From assembly GCA_004293675.1 (NCBI GenBank), contig READ01000040.1:19892-83891 (forward strand): a stretch of DNA of 64,000 nt, read 5' to 3'. The stretch's first letter is position 1. Every line of letters begins with the position of its first letter. Origin of the DNA: Betaproteobacteria bacterium. GTDB lineage: Bacteria > Pseudomonadota > Gammaproteobacteria > Burkholderiales > Casimicrobiaceae. Of the stretch, positions 25,029 to 32,339 are shown piece by piece. Below the pieces are notes generated by a model. It had not been told where the DNA came from. It saw only the letters and a program-made list of their open reading frames with translations, and ran no database searches. A program made the position numbers and the translations under genes.

Positions 25029-27179
25029 ATGCCATCAAAGCGTCACTTCCGTTCACATCCTCTGCAGCTCACCGTGATCGCCATGGCGGTCGGCGCGACC
25101 CTGATGCCGTTGAGCCACGCGCAATCGACCAATCAAGTCAGCCCCGTGGTCATCACCGCCACGCGCGTGGCCAGCGATCCGCTGAACCTGCCGATGGCCG
25201 TCAACGCCATTGATGCTGAGGCGATCACTGAGGCGCAGCTCCAAGTCAATATTTCCGAATCAATGCAGCGCGTGCCGGGCGTCAACGCGCAAAACAGAAA
25301 CAACTACGCACAGGATGTGCAGCTCTCGGTGCGCGGCTTTGGTGCGCGTGCGAGCTTTGGTGTGCGCGGTGTGAAGTTGTTGACCGATGGCATCCCCGCA
25401 AGCCAGCCTGATGGACAAGGTCAGGTGTCACACTTTTCGCTCGGAAGTGCTGAGCGAATTGAGGTGTTGCGCGGGCCGTTTTCCGCGCTCTATGGCAACG
25501 CTTCTGGCGGCGTCATTCAAATTTTTACGGAGAGTGGCGCAATACCCAACACCTTGAGCGCATCGGTGACGGCCGGTAGCAATGACACGTCGCGCGTTGC
25601 CATCAAAGCCAGCGGCCGAAGTGGTGCAGTCGGATACGTAGCGCAGGTGGATCGATTCGACACCGACGGACCGCGCCCACAAAGCGCCGCTACACGAATC
25701 GGTGCCAATGCAAAGCTCGACATCAAACTGGGCGAGCGAACACAGTTGATCGTGCTCGGCAATTCAGTCAATCTGCCCGAAGCGAAAGATCCGTTGGGGC
25801 TAACGTTAGCGGAATTCACTGCCAATCCGAAACAAGTCAACGCCGGCGCGCTGCAATTCAACACGCGCAAAGACGTTGAACAAACCCAAGGTGGCGCAAA
25901 GCTTACGCATCAAATCTCTGCCAATCAAAGCGCCCAGCTCACCGTGTACACAGGCGAGCGAGCGGTTCGCCAATTTCAATCGATTCCGGTATCAACTCAA
26001 GCGGGGCCCACGCACCCCGGTGGCGTGATTGATTTTGATCGCAGCTATTACGGCGCTGATGCACGGTTCACACAAAGCGGTGATTGGGGCACTATTGTCG
26101 CGGGCGTTTCGAGTGACAAGTTGAATGAAAATCGTCGTGGCTATCAAAACTTTCTGGGCGCGGGGGCTAGCCAGCAACTGGGCGTGCTGGGTGCGCTGCG
26201 GCGCGACGAAAAAAATCGACTGCAATCGGATGATTTCTTTGTGCAGGGTCATTGGAAGTTCGCGCCCAACGCATCGCTTCACGCGGGCGTTCGAAGCAGT
26301 CGCGTGAAATTGGTAAGCGAAGATCAATACATCGTCACCGGCAACGGCAACGATAGTGGCAGCGTGAACTATTCATCGACCTTGCCGAGCCTTGGCGTGA
26401 GCTTTCGAGCGCTGCCCAGCCTATCGCTCTACGCCAGCGTGGGTCGTGGCGTTGAAACACCCACACTCAATGAATTGTCATATCGCCCGCCCGGATCAAC
26501 GCCTTTGACGGGACTTAATTTCGCGTTGCAACCGGCGAAAAGCGACAGCGTCGAAATCGGCGCGAAATGGCGAGGTGGCGGTGTATCGGGCGAGCTCTCT
26601 CTCTTTGATACCAAAACTAAAAGCGAAATTGTGGTGATCTCAAATAGCGGCGGGCGCTCGTCGTTTGGCAATGCGGGCCGTACGCTACGACGCGGTGTCG
26701 AATTGTCGATCCGCGCTCAGCTCGCCACCGCAATTTCATGGGAGTTGGCGGCAACCCAATTGGAAGCGCGCTACCGTGATCGATTCCTCACGTGTGGTGC
26801 ACCGCCGTGCGCGGCGCCGACGGTCATCGTTGCGAGCGGCAATCGTATTCCCGGCGTGCCCGAACAATCGGCGTGGAGCGAATTGAAATGGTCGCATCCG
26901 AGCGGTCTGTATGCTGCGGCCGAAATCAAGTATCAAGGTCGAATCATGGCCAACGACGTGAACAACGAATTTGCCGATGCCGCCACGCTGCTTGGCGCTC
27001 GGATTGGGATCGCTCGACAGTTGGATCGTTTCAAAGTCGCCGCGTTTTTACGCGGCGACAATTTAAACGGTAAGGTGTACGCGGGCACCGTCATTGTGAA
27101 CGAAGCCAACCGACGCTATTTCGAACCCGCTGCAGGGCGCACTTGGCTTGCAGGGGTGACTGCGTCGATGACTTTCTAG
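25029..27179 (+). CDS. TonB-dependent outer-membrane receptor resembling PqqU/YncD (PQQ uptake)
   Basis: ATG at 25029 gives 716 residues with a signal peptide ending SHAQS. The TonB box region is SPVVITATRV; the plug runs to about residue 170 with LSVRGFGARASFGVRGVKL and RIEVLRGPFSALYGNASGGV; the barrel ends in a terminal Phe (ASMTF). Segments match my memory of E. coli YncD, since renamed PqqU for PQQ import: DGIPAxxPDGQGQ, QFQSIP, AGGVIDxxRxYxGxDxR-like HPGGVIDFDRSYYGADARF, GNGNDSG, GRGVETPTLNELSYR and RSSFGNAGRTLRRGVELS. It is divergent from the PQQ dehydrogenase, which fits cofactor scavenging. PQQ as ligand is inference; TonB receptor is certain. Confidence 0.85.
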   Translation: MPSKRHFRSHPLQLTVIAMAVGATLMPLSHAQSTNQVSPVVITATRVASDPLNLPMAVNAIDAEAITEAQLQVNISESMQRVPGVNAQNRNNYAQDVQLSVRGFGARASFGVRGVKLLTDGIPASQPDGQGQVSHFSLGSAERIEVLRGPFSALYGNASGGVIQIFTESGAIPNTLSASVTAGSNDTSRVAIKASGRSGAVGYVAQVDRFDTDGPRPQSAATRIGANAKLDIKLGERTQLIVLGNSVNLPEAKDPLGLTLAEFTANPKQVNAGALQFNTRKDVEQTQGGAKLTHQISANQSAQLTVYTGERAVRQFQSIPVSTQAGPTHPGGVIDFDRSYYGADARFTQSGDWGTIVAGVSSDKLNENRRGYQNFLGAGASQQLGVLGALRRDEKNRLQSDDFFVQGHWKFAPNASLHAGVRSSRVKLVSEDQYIVTGNGNDSGSVNYSSTLPSLGVSFRALPSLSLYASVGRGVETPTLNELSYRPPGSTPLTGLNFALQPAKSDSVEIGAKWRGGGVSGELSLFDTKTKSEIVVISNSGGRSSFGNAGRTLRRGVELSIRAQLATAISWELAATQLEARYRDRFLTCGAPPCAAPTVIVASGNRIPGVPEQSAWSELKWSHPSGLYAAAEIKYQGRIMANDVNNEFADAATLLGARIGIARQLDRFKVAAFLRGDNLNGKVYAGTVIVNEANRRYFEPAAGRTWLAGVTASMTF

Positions 27180-27190
27180 CGATCAGATCG

Positions 27191-27985
27191 CTACAAAACA
27201 AGCCGCTCTTGCCGTAAGCCAATACCCGAGAAAACCAGCCATGACATGACTGAATCCACCGTCACCGTTTCGATGCGATCAGCGAATCTTTTTTCATTGG
27301 GATGATCGTCGAACGCGATGTTGGCCGAGGTCATTCGTCCGCCCAATCGGGTCAACGCATCGAGCGTGATGACGCTGGGCTCGTAGCGTCGCAACTGCAA
27401 CCAAGCCTGCGCCTGTCGCCGCGTCCGGATACTCGGATCGATGGCCATCGCGAGCGTTTCAATGGCCCACTGATTACTTTGTTGGTATTTCGTTGACCAC
27501 GGATAGGCGAGCATGTTGTATCGCTTTTCGTGCAGGGAGACGGCTTTGTTGTCGCTCAGTAGTATTTTGAGCAGCGCATCCTGTGCATCGGGTTTGAGCG
27601 TAACCCAGGTGGCTTCGAATCGAAATAAATCGTCGAGAAAAAATTCGCCTAGACCTTGTCGATAAATCGATGCTTCGTCTGAGCCGCAGGCGTTAAGTTT
27701 GTGCAACACGAGCCAGCGACCGTCAGCGGTTTTGTAAGCAAGTCCGAGGTGTGAATAGCGAATTCTGTACTTGCTCAAATCCTGTCCAGCCCGTGCTAGA
27801 ACCACCACTTTTGCGCCCGATTGATCGAGCGCTAAGCGGGTCTTTTCTGCGAGATTCAAACCGCGCTCAATCGCGCTCGCCGTCGGCGGTTTTGCATCGC
27901 ACGAACGGCCGGCATGTGCCGGTGCGAGTGGCACGGCTAGTGTGAAGAGTGTCGACAGTAGGGCGAGCGCTTTGATGATGTTCAT
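27191..27985 (-). CDS. DUF2145 family exported protein
   Basis: 264 residues with a signal peptide (LALLSTLFTLAVPLAPAHAG) and a Cys soon after (RSCDAK). DUF2145 features include GAKVVVLARAGQDLSKYRIR, then YSHLGLAYKTADGRWLVLH, and a conserved NACGS. The SHxG plus hydrophobic strand arrangement resembles permuted NlpC/P60-like papain folds, so a periplasmic hydrolase role is possible but unproven. It follows a 152-residue exported protein by 9 bp and converges on the TonB receptor (11 bp between stops). Confidence 0.8.
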   Translation of the reverse strand: MNIIKALALLSTLFTLAVPLAPAHAGRSCDAKPPTASAIERGLNLAEKTRLALDQSGAKVVVLARAGQDLSKYRIRYSHLGLAYKTADGRWLVLHKLNACGSDEASIYRQGLGEFFLDDLFRFEATWVTLKPDAQDALLKILLSDNKAVSLHEKRYNMLAYPWSTKYQQSNQWAIETLAMAIDPSIRTRRQAQAWLQLRRYEPSVITLDALTRLGGRMTSANIAFDDHPNEKRFADRIETVTVDSVMSWLVFSGIGLRQERLVL

Positions 27986-27994
27986 GATCGATCC

Positions 27995-28453
27995 TTAAAA
28001 CGTAACGCGCTCGTTGTGCAGCAAAGCGCGCCCCAATTCGTTCGGCACAAACGCAATCACCTCACCGGCAAACGAAATCATCGCGCCAGCGGCCACCACG
28101 CTCACTGCCATGCTGTCGCCCACGCCAATCGAAATACGGCGACCCGCGCGGGACGACAATTCCAGTGTGACCCGCGCACCGTCAGAGGCACGCTCCAACA
28201 CACACACCGCGCCCTTTGCGCTCGCCTCCACCGACTTCACGACCAGCACTGCGCCCGTCGCCGACAGCGCGACCGGCAGCGCAACCACGGCGCTCGCTGC
28301 AACGCTCGCCCCGTAGCTCACCACTACAACCGACGCGATGGGTAAGGCCGACAGCGCGCTGACCGCTGATGCTGCGTCGCCCGCTTGAGCGTGTGCTTGC
28401 ATGTTGGTGAGTAGTGCGGCTGAAACGATGACAGAGAGAATTTGCTTTTTCAT
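27995..28453 (-). CDS. Hypothetical exported protein, partner of the DUF2145 gene
   Basis: 152 residues: a signal peptide (ILSVIVSAALLTNMQAHAQA), then a long Ala/Val/Ser-rich hydrophobic stretch (residues about 28-78) that could be one or two membrane helices, then a beta-like C-terminal half (GAVCVLERASDGARVTLELS, ISFAGEVIAFVPNELGRALL). I do not recognise a named family. The stop is 9 bp from the DUF2145 start, so the two are one operon; the pair probably acts together at the envelope. Confidence 0.7.
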   Translation of the reverse strand: MKKQILSVIVSAALLTNMQAHAQAGDAASAVSALSALPIASVVVVSYGASVAASAVVALPVALSATGAVLVVKSVEASAKGAVCVLERASDGARVTLELSSRAGRRISIGVGDSMAVSVVAAGAMISFAGEVIAFVPNELGRALLHNERVTF

Positions 28454-28483
28454 AGTTGTTCCTTTGGAGTTGAAGAGGGCAGG

Positions 28484-28553
28484 AGCTGTAGGAGCGGTTC
28501 CACCGCGATTGGCTCGTCGGGGGCTATCGCGGTGGAACTGCTCCTACAGGTTG
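28484..28553. repeat. REP-type palindrome GTAGGAGCGGTTCCACCGCGA
   Basis: CTGTAGGAGCGGTTCCACCG and its complement CGGTGGAACTGCTCCTACAG face each other across about 30 bp. This is the well-known dispersed 'GTAGGAGCGG' palindrome of Pseudomonas and related proteobacteria. It fills the gap between the exported protein gene and the YiaAB gene and ends 2 bp from the YiaAB stop. Confidence 0.85.
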
Positions 28554-28554
28554 A

Positions 28555-29061
28555 TTACTTCGCAGAGCGAAGGATGGGTTCGGCTGTGGCAGCACCTTGC
28601 AATTCGGCACGCGCCTCGGCCCGAGCGGTTAACTTCATCTCAGCCACATCCGCTTCATGCGCATCACGCAACGTCTTGGCCAGCGTGAAGGTCGTGGTGA
28701 TCAGATACAACCAACCCACCAGCAAAAACGCTTTGTAAGACTCGCTCACGTTCATGCGATACAAGCCCCAAGCGGTCAAGCACATTGCAAACGCAAACGC
28801 GCTGTAAACCACTAAGCGCCACATTGGCGTGTCGGCCGTCGTGTGCTGGTTATCGCGAACATATTTCGAGAGCACAAACGTCGTGGTCAAGCAGAACATG
28901 TAACCCATCACCATGAAGGCTCGGTCAAGCTCTTGCCCCGGCAGATACGCCAACCCTGTGCCACATAAAAACACGGCGATGGCAAACGAAGCCCAAACCT
29001 GAACGCGCCACGCAGCGGTGTCGCGGTGAATCAAAACGTTACGGTCGGTGTGCTGGTTCAT
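28555..29061 (-). CDS. YiaA/YiaB-family inner-membrane protein
   Basis: ATG at 29061 gives 168 residues. Two copies of the YiaAB two-helix unit are visible: WRVQVWASFAIAVFLCGTGL with FMVMGYMFCLTTTFVLSKYV, and WRLVVYSAFAFAMCLTAWGL with FLLVGWLYLITTTFTLAKTLR. This gives four transmembrane helices, followed by a charged Ala/Glu-rich tail. The family is widespread and of unknown function. An in-frame GTG four codons earlier is possible, but the ATG is preferred. It is flanked by palindromic repeats on both sides, so it is likely transcribed alone. Confidence 0.85.
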   Translation of the reverse strand: MNQHTDRNVLIHRDTAAWRVQVWASFAIAVFLCGTGLAYLPGQELDRAFMVMGYMFCLTTTFVLSKYVRDNQHTTADTPMWRLVVYSAFAFAMCLTAWGLYRMNVSESYKAFLLVGWLYLITTTFTLAKTLRDAHEADVAEMKLTARAEARAELQGAATAEPILRSAK

Positions 29062-29258
29062 TGAAAAACTCACTCGTTAAAAACCTCATGAAGAGGCGAT
29101 GAGTGAAGTTTTTCAGGCAACGATTGCGGACTCAATCAATCCCGGTGAAGTGGCGAACCGCGCTGCATTGAGTATTGAAATTCGATACTAATCGCGACAT
29201 GCGGCGCGATGCCCGAGCGACGCTTGAGGGTCTGGATCGACGACCCATAGCAGTTCTG

Positions 29259-29346
29259 TAGGGTGGGCAGCCCCCTGCCCACCAATCTTTGTTGCACGGG
29301 CAAATCCGATGCGAAGATTTGGTGGGCTTGGGGCGTCCACCCTACA
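29259..29346. repeat. Dispersed inverted repeat GTAGGGTGGGC...GTCCACCCTAC
   Basis: The outer arms are GTAGGGTGGGC (29259-29269) and GTCCACCCTAC (29336-29346), with inner arms GCCCACCAATCTT and AGATTTGGTGGGC, giving one long stem. This is a common bacterial intergenic palindrome. From the YiaAB start to here (29062-29258) I see nothing else of note. Confidence 0.8.
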
Positions 29347-29349
29347 AGG

Positions 29350-29709
29350 CTAACAAGAGACGCTTCTACGAATGTTTTTGAGTTTGCGTGGCGAATGCTT
29401 GGCCCACATGATTTCCGCACCGTCAGCGAGTTCTTCGTAGATCGGCAGCACATCTGTAATTCCTTCGAACACCCACTGAACGCCGACACCTTTGATGCCG
29501 CCCTTGTAGGGTCTCGTTTCTCCGTTCGCGATCGTGAGCGCCTTCTCGCGCGCTTCGCTAAGATCGACCGCTTTGATAAGGATTGTGTTTTCCCAAGTAA
29601 CGAATCTCTTTTCGGGATCATCATTGTCCCTATCGGCGAGTTCCACAAAGCGAAGCAGATAAGACACTATGTACCAACCGTACGGTGCGATATCTTTGCT
29701 TTTTGACAT
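29350..29709 (-). CDS. DUF4288 family protein
   Basis: ATG at 29709 gives 119 residues. The DUF4288 core is GWYIVSYLLRFVEL, then TWENTILIKAVDLSEAREKA, ending GVQWVFEGITDVLPIYEELADG. This is a small cytoplasmic alpha/beta protein of unknown function; relatives turn up alone or near toxin-immunity-like genes. It starts 7 bp after the M20 peptidase stop, so it may be co-transcribed with it, which is not an association I recognise. The 3' end meets the palindromic repeat within 4 bp. Confidence 0.78.
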   Translation of the reverse strand: MSKSKDIAPYGWYIVSYLLRFVELADRDNDDPEKRFVTWENTILIKAVDLSEAREKALTIANGETRPYKGGIKGVGVQWVFEGITDVLPIYEELADGAEIMWAKHSPRKLKNIRRSVSC

Positions 29710-29716
29710 TCGCTGA

Positions 29717-31177
29717 CTAAGCCGCCGCAATCACCAAAGCCGTAGCCGCCGTCACCTTCTTCGCATACTCAATATGCAAAAACTCATTCGGCCCATGCGC
29801 GTTCGATTTCGGTCCGAGCACGCCGGTGACGAGCATTTGCGCGTTCGGAAATTTCGCGCCAAGCATGCCCATAAAGGGAATGGTGCCGCCTTCGCCCATG
29901 TAGGCGGCGGGTTTGCCGAAGTAGTGCATCGATGCAGCGTCGAGGGCGACGGTGAGCCAAGGCGCGAACGCGGGGGCGTTCCAGCCGGATGAGCCGCCAC
30001 CTTCGAACATGACGTGTGCGCTGTACGGCGTGTCTTGTTCGACCAAGCGTTTGACTTCGGCGGCGGCCTCTGCGCCATCGACTGTGGGTGGAATGCGCAG
30101 CGAGAGTTTTAGCGCGGTGTAGGGGCGGAGCACGTTGCCTGCTGCGTGGGTCGGCGGCAAGCCGTCGGCACCCACGATCGAGAGCGATGCGCGCCAGGTG
30201 CGATTCAAAATTAGATCGACTGGATCTTTCGATGTGGGCAGCGTGAATTCGTGCGCGCCGCCGCAGCTTTGCCACGGGAAGCGCTTCCAAATGCTGTCGC
30301 CCAAAATCGTGGCGGCTTGTTTGGCTTGCGCATGTCGTTCATCGGGAATCGGCGCGGCGAACACGGGCGAATGCGTCATGCCCGTCATCGAATCATCGAT
30401 GCGATCCAACAGCTGCCGTGCGACGCGAAATGTGGATGGCACCACACCACCCGCGTCGCCCGAATGCACGCCCTCGGTCAACATGCGCACGGTCATAGTG
30501 CCGTTAACCAAACCACGCAGCGAGGTCGTTGCCCACAGTTGATCGTAATTGCCCGCGCCGGAATCGAGTGCAACGACGAGGCCGACGTCGCCCATTCGCG
30601 GCGCGAGTGCGTCGAGATAAGGCGGCAAATCAAACGAGCCCGATTCTTCGCACGTCTCAATCAAGCCCAACACGCGCGGGCGCGAGATGTTTTCCGCATC
30701 GAGCGCGATTACAGCGGCGAGCGACGCGAACACCGCATAGCCATCATCTGCGCTGCCGCGACCGTAGAGCTTGCCGTCTTCAACCAGCGGTGTCCATGGC
30801 CCCAAATCCTCGCGCCAACCTTCCATTTCCGGTTGCTTGTCTAGATGCCCGTAGAGCAATACGGTTTTGCCATTGGCTTTCGTGCCAGTGCCTGGAATGT
30901 CGAAGAAGAGCACGGGCGTGCGGGCTTCAAGCGTGATGACTTCGAGCGACATATTTTTCACTGGCTGCGCTGCGACAAACTTCTGCGCCTGCTCAATCGC
31001 ACGCTGAATCTGCCCGGCGCGTTTCCACTCGGCGTCAAACGACGGTGATTTCGCGGGCAGTCTTACGTATTCGATCAACTGCGGAACGATGTCGGCGTCC
31101 CACTGTTTGCTCACGCGGGCGAGCAGCTTTGCGGAGTCGTCGGAATTGAAAGGGAAAGTGTCGGGGCGGGCGGTCAT
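29717..31177 (-). CDS. M20-family metallopeptidase
   Basis: 486 residues, the usual length for the M20 dipeptidase/carboxypeptidase branch. Metal and catalytic residues are visible: LLYGHLDKQPE (His and catalytic Asp), YGRGSADDGYA (bridging Asp), IETCEESGSFD (catalytic Glu plus metal Glu), VVALDSGAG (metal Asp), and SNAHGPNEFLHIEYA (C-terminal metal His). GGTIPFMGML lines the lid/dimerisation segment. It lacks a signal peptide and should hydrolyse dipeptides or acylated amino acids in the cytoplasm. It is followed by a DUF4288 gene and preceded by a bidirectional terminator. Confidence 0.92.
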   Translation of the reverse strand: MTARPDTFPFNSDDSAKLLARVSKQWDADIVPQLIEYVRLPAKSPSFDAEWKRAGQIQRAIEQAQKFVAAQPVKNMSLEVITLEARTPVLFFDIPGTGTKANGKTVLLYGHLDKQPEMEGWREDLGPWTPLVEDGKLYGRGSADDGYAVFASLAAVIALDAENISRPRVLGLIETCEESGSFDLPPYLDALAPRMGDVGLVVALDSGAGNYDQLWATTSLRGLVNGTMTVRMLTEGVHSGDAGGVVPSTFRVARQLLDRIDDSMTGMTHSPVFAAPIPDERHAQAKQAATILGDSIWKRFPWQSCGGAHEFTLPTSKDPVDLILNRTWRASLSIVGADGLPPTHAAGNVLRPYTALKLSLRIPPTVDGAEAAAEVKRLVEQDTPYSAHVMFEGGGSSGWNAPAFAPWLTVALDAASMHYFGKPAAYMGEGGTIPFMGMLGAKFPNAQMLVTGVLGPKSNAHGPNEFLHIEYAKKVTAATALVIAAA

Positions 31178-31195
31178 AGCACGATCCAGAAAAGA

Positions 31196-31224
31196 AAAAG
31201 GCGAACCGAAATGGTACGCCTTTT
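31196..31224 (-). terminator. Bidirectional intrinsic terminator
   Basis: AAAAGGCGaACC-gaaat-GGTaCGCCTTTT is a near-perfect stem with A and T tracts on opposite sides. It ends transcription from the tartrate-dehydrogenase-like gene (minus) and could work in both directions. Confidence 0.8.
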
Positions 31225-31265
31225 CGTGCTTGCGCGTTGTGGGTGCGCAGGCGAGCGAAAGTCGC

Positions 31266-32339
31266 TTAGATCAACCCGGCGATGTACTTGCCGACGTCAA
31301 TCGTGGAGGCGCTTCCTCCCAGATCGCCCGTTTTCGTTGTGCTCGCCGTGCTTGCTTCAATCGCCTTCAAAATTGCATCGTGCGCATCTTTGTAGCCCAG
31401 CCATTCAAGCATCATCGCGCCACACCAAATCTGGCCAATCGGGTTGGCGATACCTTTGCCTGCGATGTCGGGCGCGCTGCCGTGAACGGGTTCGAACAGG
31501 CTTGGAAACTTGCGCGTGGGATTGATGTTGGCGCTTGGGGCGATGCCAATCGTGCCAGTGCATGCGGGCCCCAGATCGCTCAAGATGTCGCCGAACAAAT
31601 TGCTTGCTACAACAACGTCGAAAAACGCAGGGCGCTGCACGAAGTGCGCAGTGAGAATATCGATGTGAAATTTATCGAGCGTCAAGTTGGGGTAGTGTTT
31701 GGCCATCTCCGCAACGCGCTCATCCCAATACGGCATTGAAATTGAAATGCCGTTGGATTTCGTGGCGCTCGTTAGATGCTTTTTTGGGCGCGATTGCGCC
31801 AGATCAAACGCAAATTTCAAGATGCGATCTACGCCAGTGCGCGTAAAGACGGACTCCTGCAGCACGAATTCACGCTCCGTACCGCCAAACATTCGTCCGC
31901 CGACGCTCGAGTATTCGCCCTCGGTGTTCTCGCGGACGATATAAAAATCGATTTCACCGGCTTTGTACGGCGAACCATCTTTTTTGACGACTGGCGCAAT
32001 GACGCCGGGCATCAACCGCGCTGGGCGAAGATTGACGTATTGGTCGAACTCGCGCCGAAACAAAATGAGCGAACCCCACAATGAAATGTGATCGGGAATT
32101 TTGTCGGGCCAACCGACCGCACCAAAATACACGGCATCGTGACCGCCAATTTGTGCTTTCCAATCATCGGGCAACATCTTGCCGTGTTTCTCGAAGTAGT
32201 CGTACGACGAAAAGTCGAAATGATCGAATTGCAGCGGAATGTTGAATTTTTTCGCCGCGGCCTCCATCACACGAAGCCCCTCGGGCATCACTTCTTTTCC
32301 AATGCCGTCTCCGGCGATCACTGCGATTTTGTGGGTCAC
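31266..32339 (-). CDS. Tartrate/D-malate-type dehydrogenase (isopropylmalate dehydrogenase superfamily)
   Basis: 357 residues. It closely follows the E. coli DmlA (YeaU)/TtuC pattern: IAVIAGDGIGKEVMPEG, AVYFGAVGWPDKIPDHISLW, LILFRREFDQYVNLRPARL, FYIVRENTEGEYSS, then SATKSNGISISMPYWDERV and VVASNLFGDILSDLGPACTG, and FEPVHGSAPDIAGKGIANPI. The reaction is NAD-dependent oxidative decarboxylation of D-malate, or oxidation of tartrate, with a divalent metal bound by the Asp residues of NLFGDILSD. Its ATG overlaps the stop of the phosphoethanolamine transferase by 4 bp, an unexpected translational coupling between carbon metabolism and lipid A modification. D-malate versus tartrate cannot be decided. 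Confidence 0.9.
   Translation of the reverse strand: MTHKIAVIAGDGIGKEVMPEGLRVMEAAAKKFNIPLQFDHFDFSSYDYFEKHGKMLPDDWKAQIGGHDAVYFGAVGWPDKIPDHISLWGSLILFRREFDQYVNLRPARLMPGVIAPVVKKDGSPYKAGEIDFYIVRENTEGEYSSVGGRMFGGTEREFVLQESVFTRTGVDRILKFAFDLAQSRPKKHLTSATKSNGISISMPYWDERVAEMAKHYPNLTLDKFHIDILTAHFVQRPAFFDVVVASNLFGDILSDLGPACTGTIGIAPSANINPTRKFPSLFEPVHGSAPDIAGKGIANPIGQIWCGAMMLEWLGYKDAHDAILKAIEASTASTTKTGDLGGSASTIDVGKYIAGLI

Noticed and set aside
29136..29648. 170-codon minus-strand frame near the DUF4288 gene
   Set aside because: It runs through a palindromic repeat and overlaps DUF4288 in another phase; low-complexity composition.
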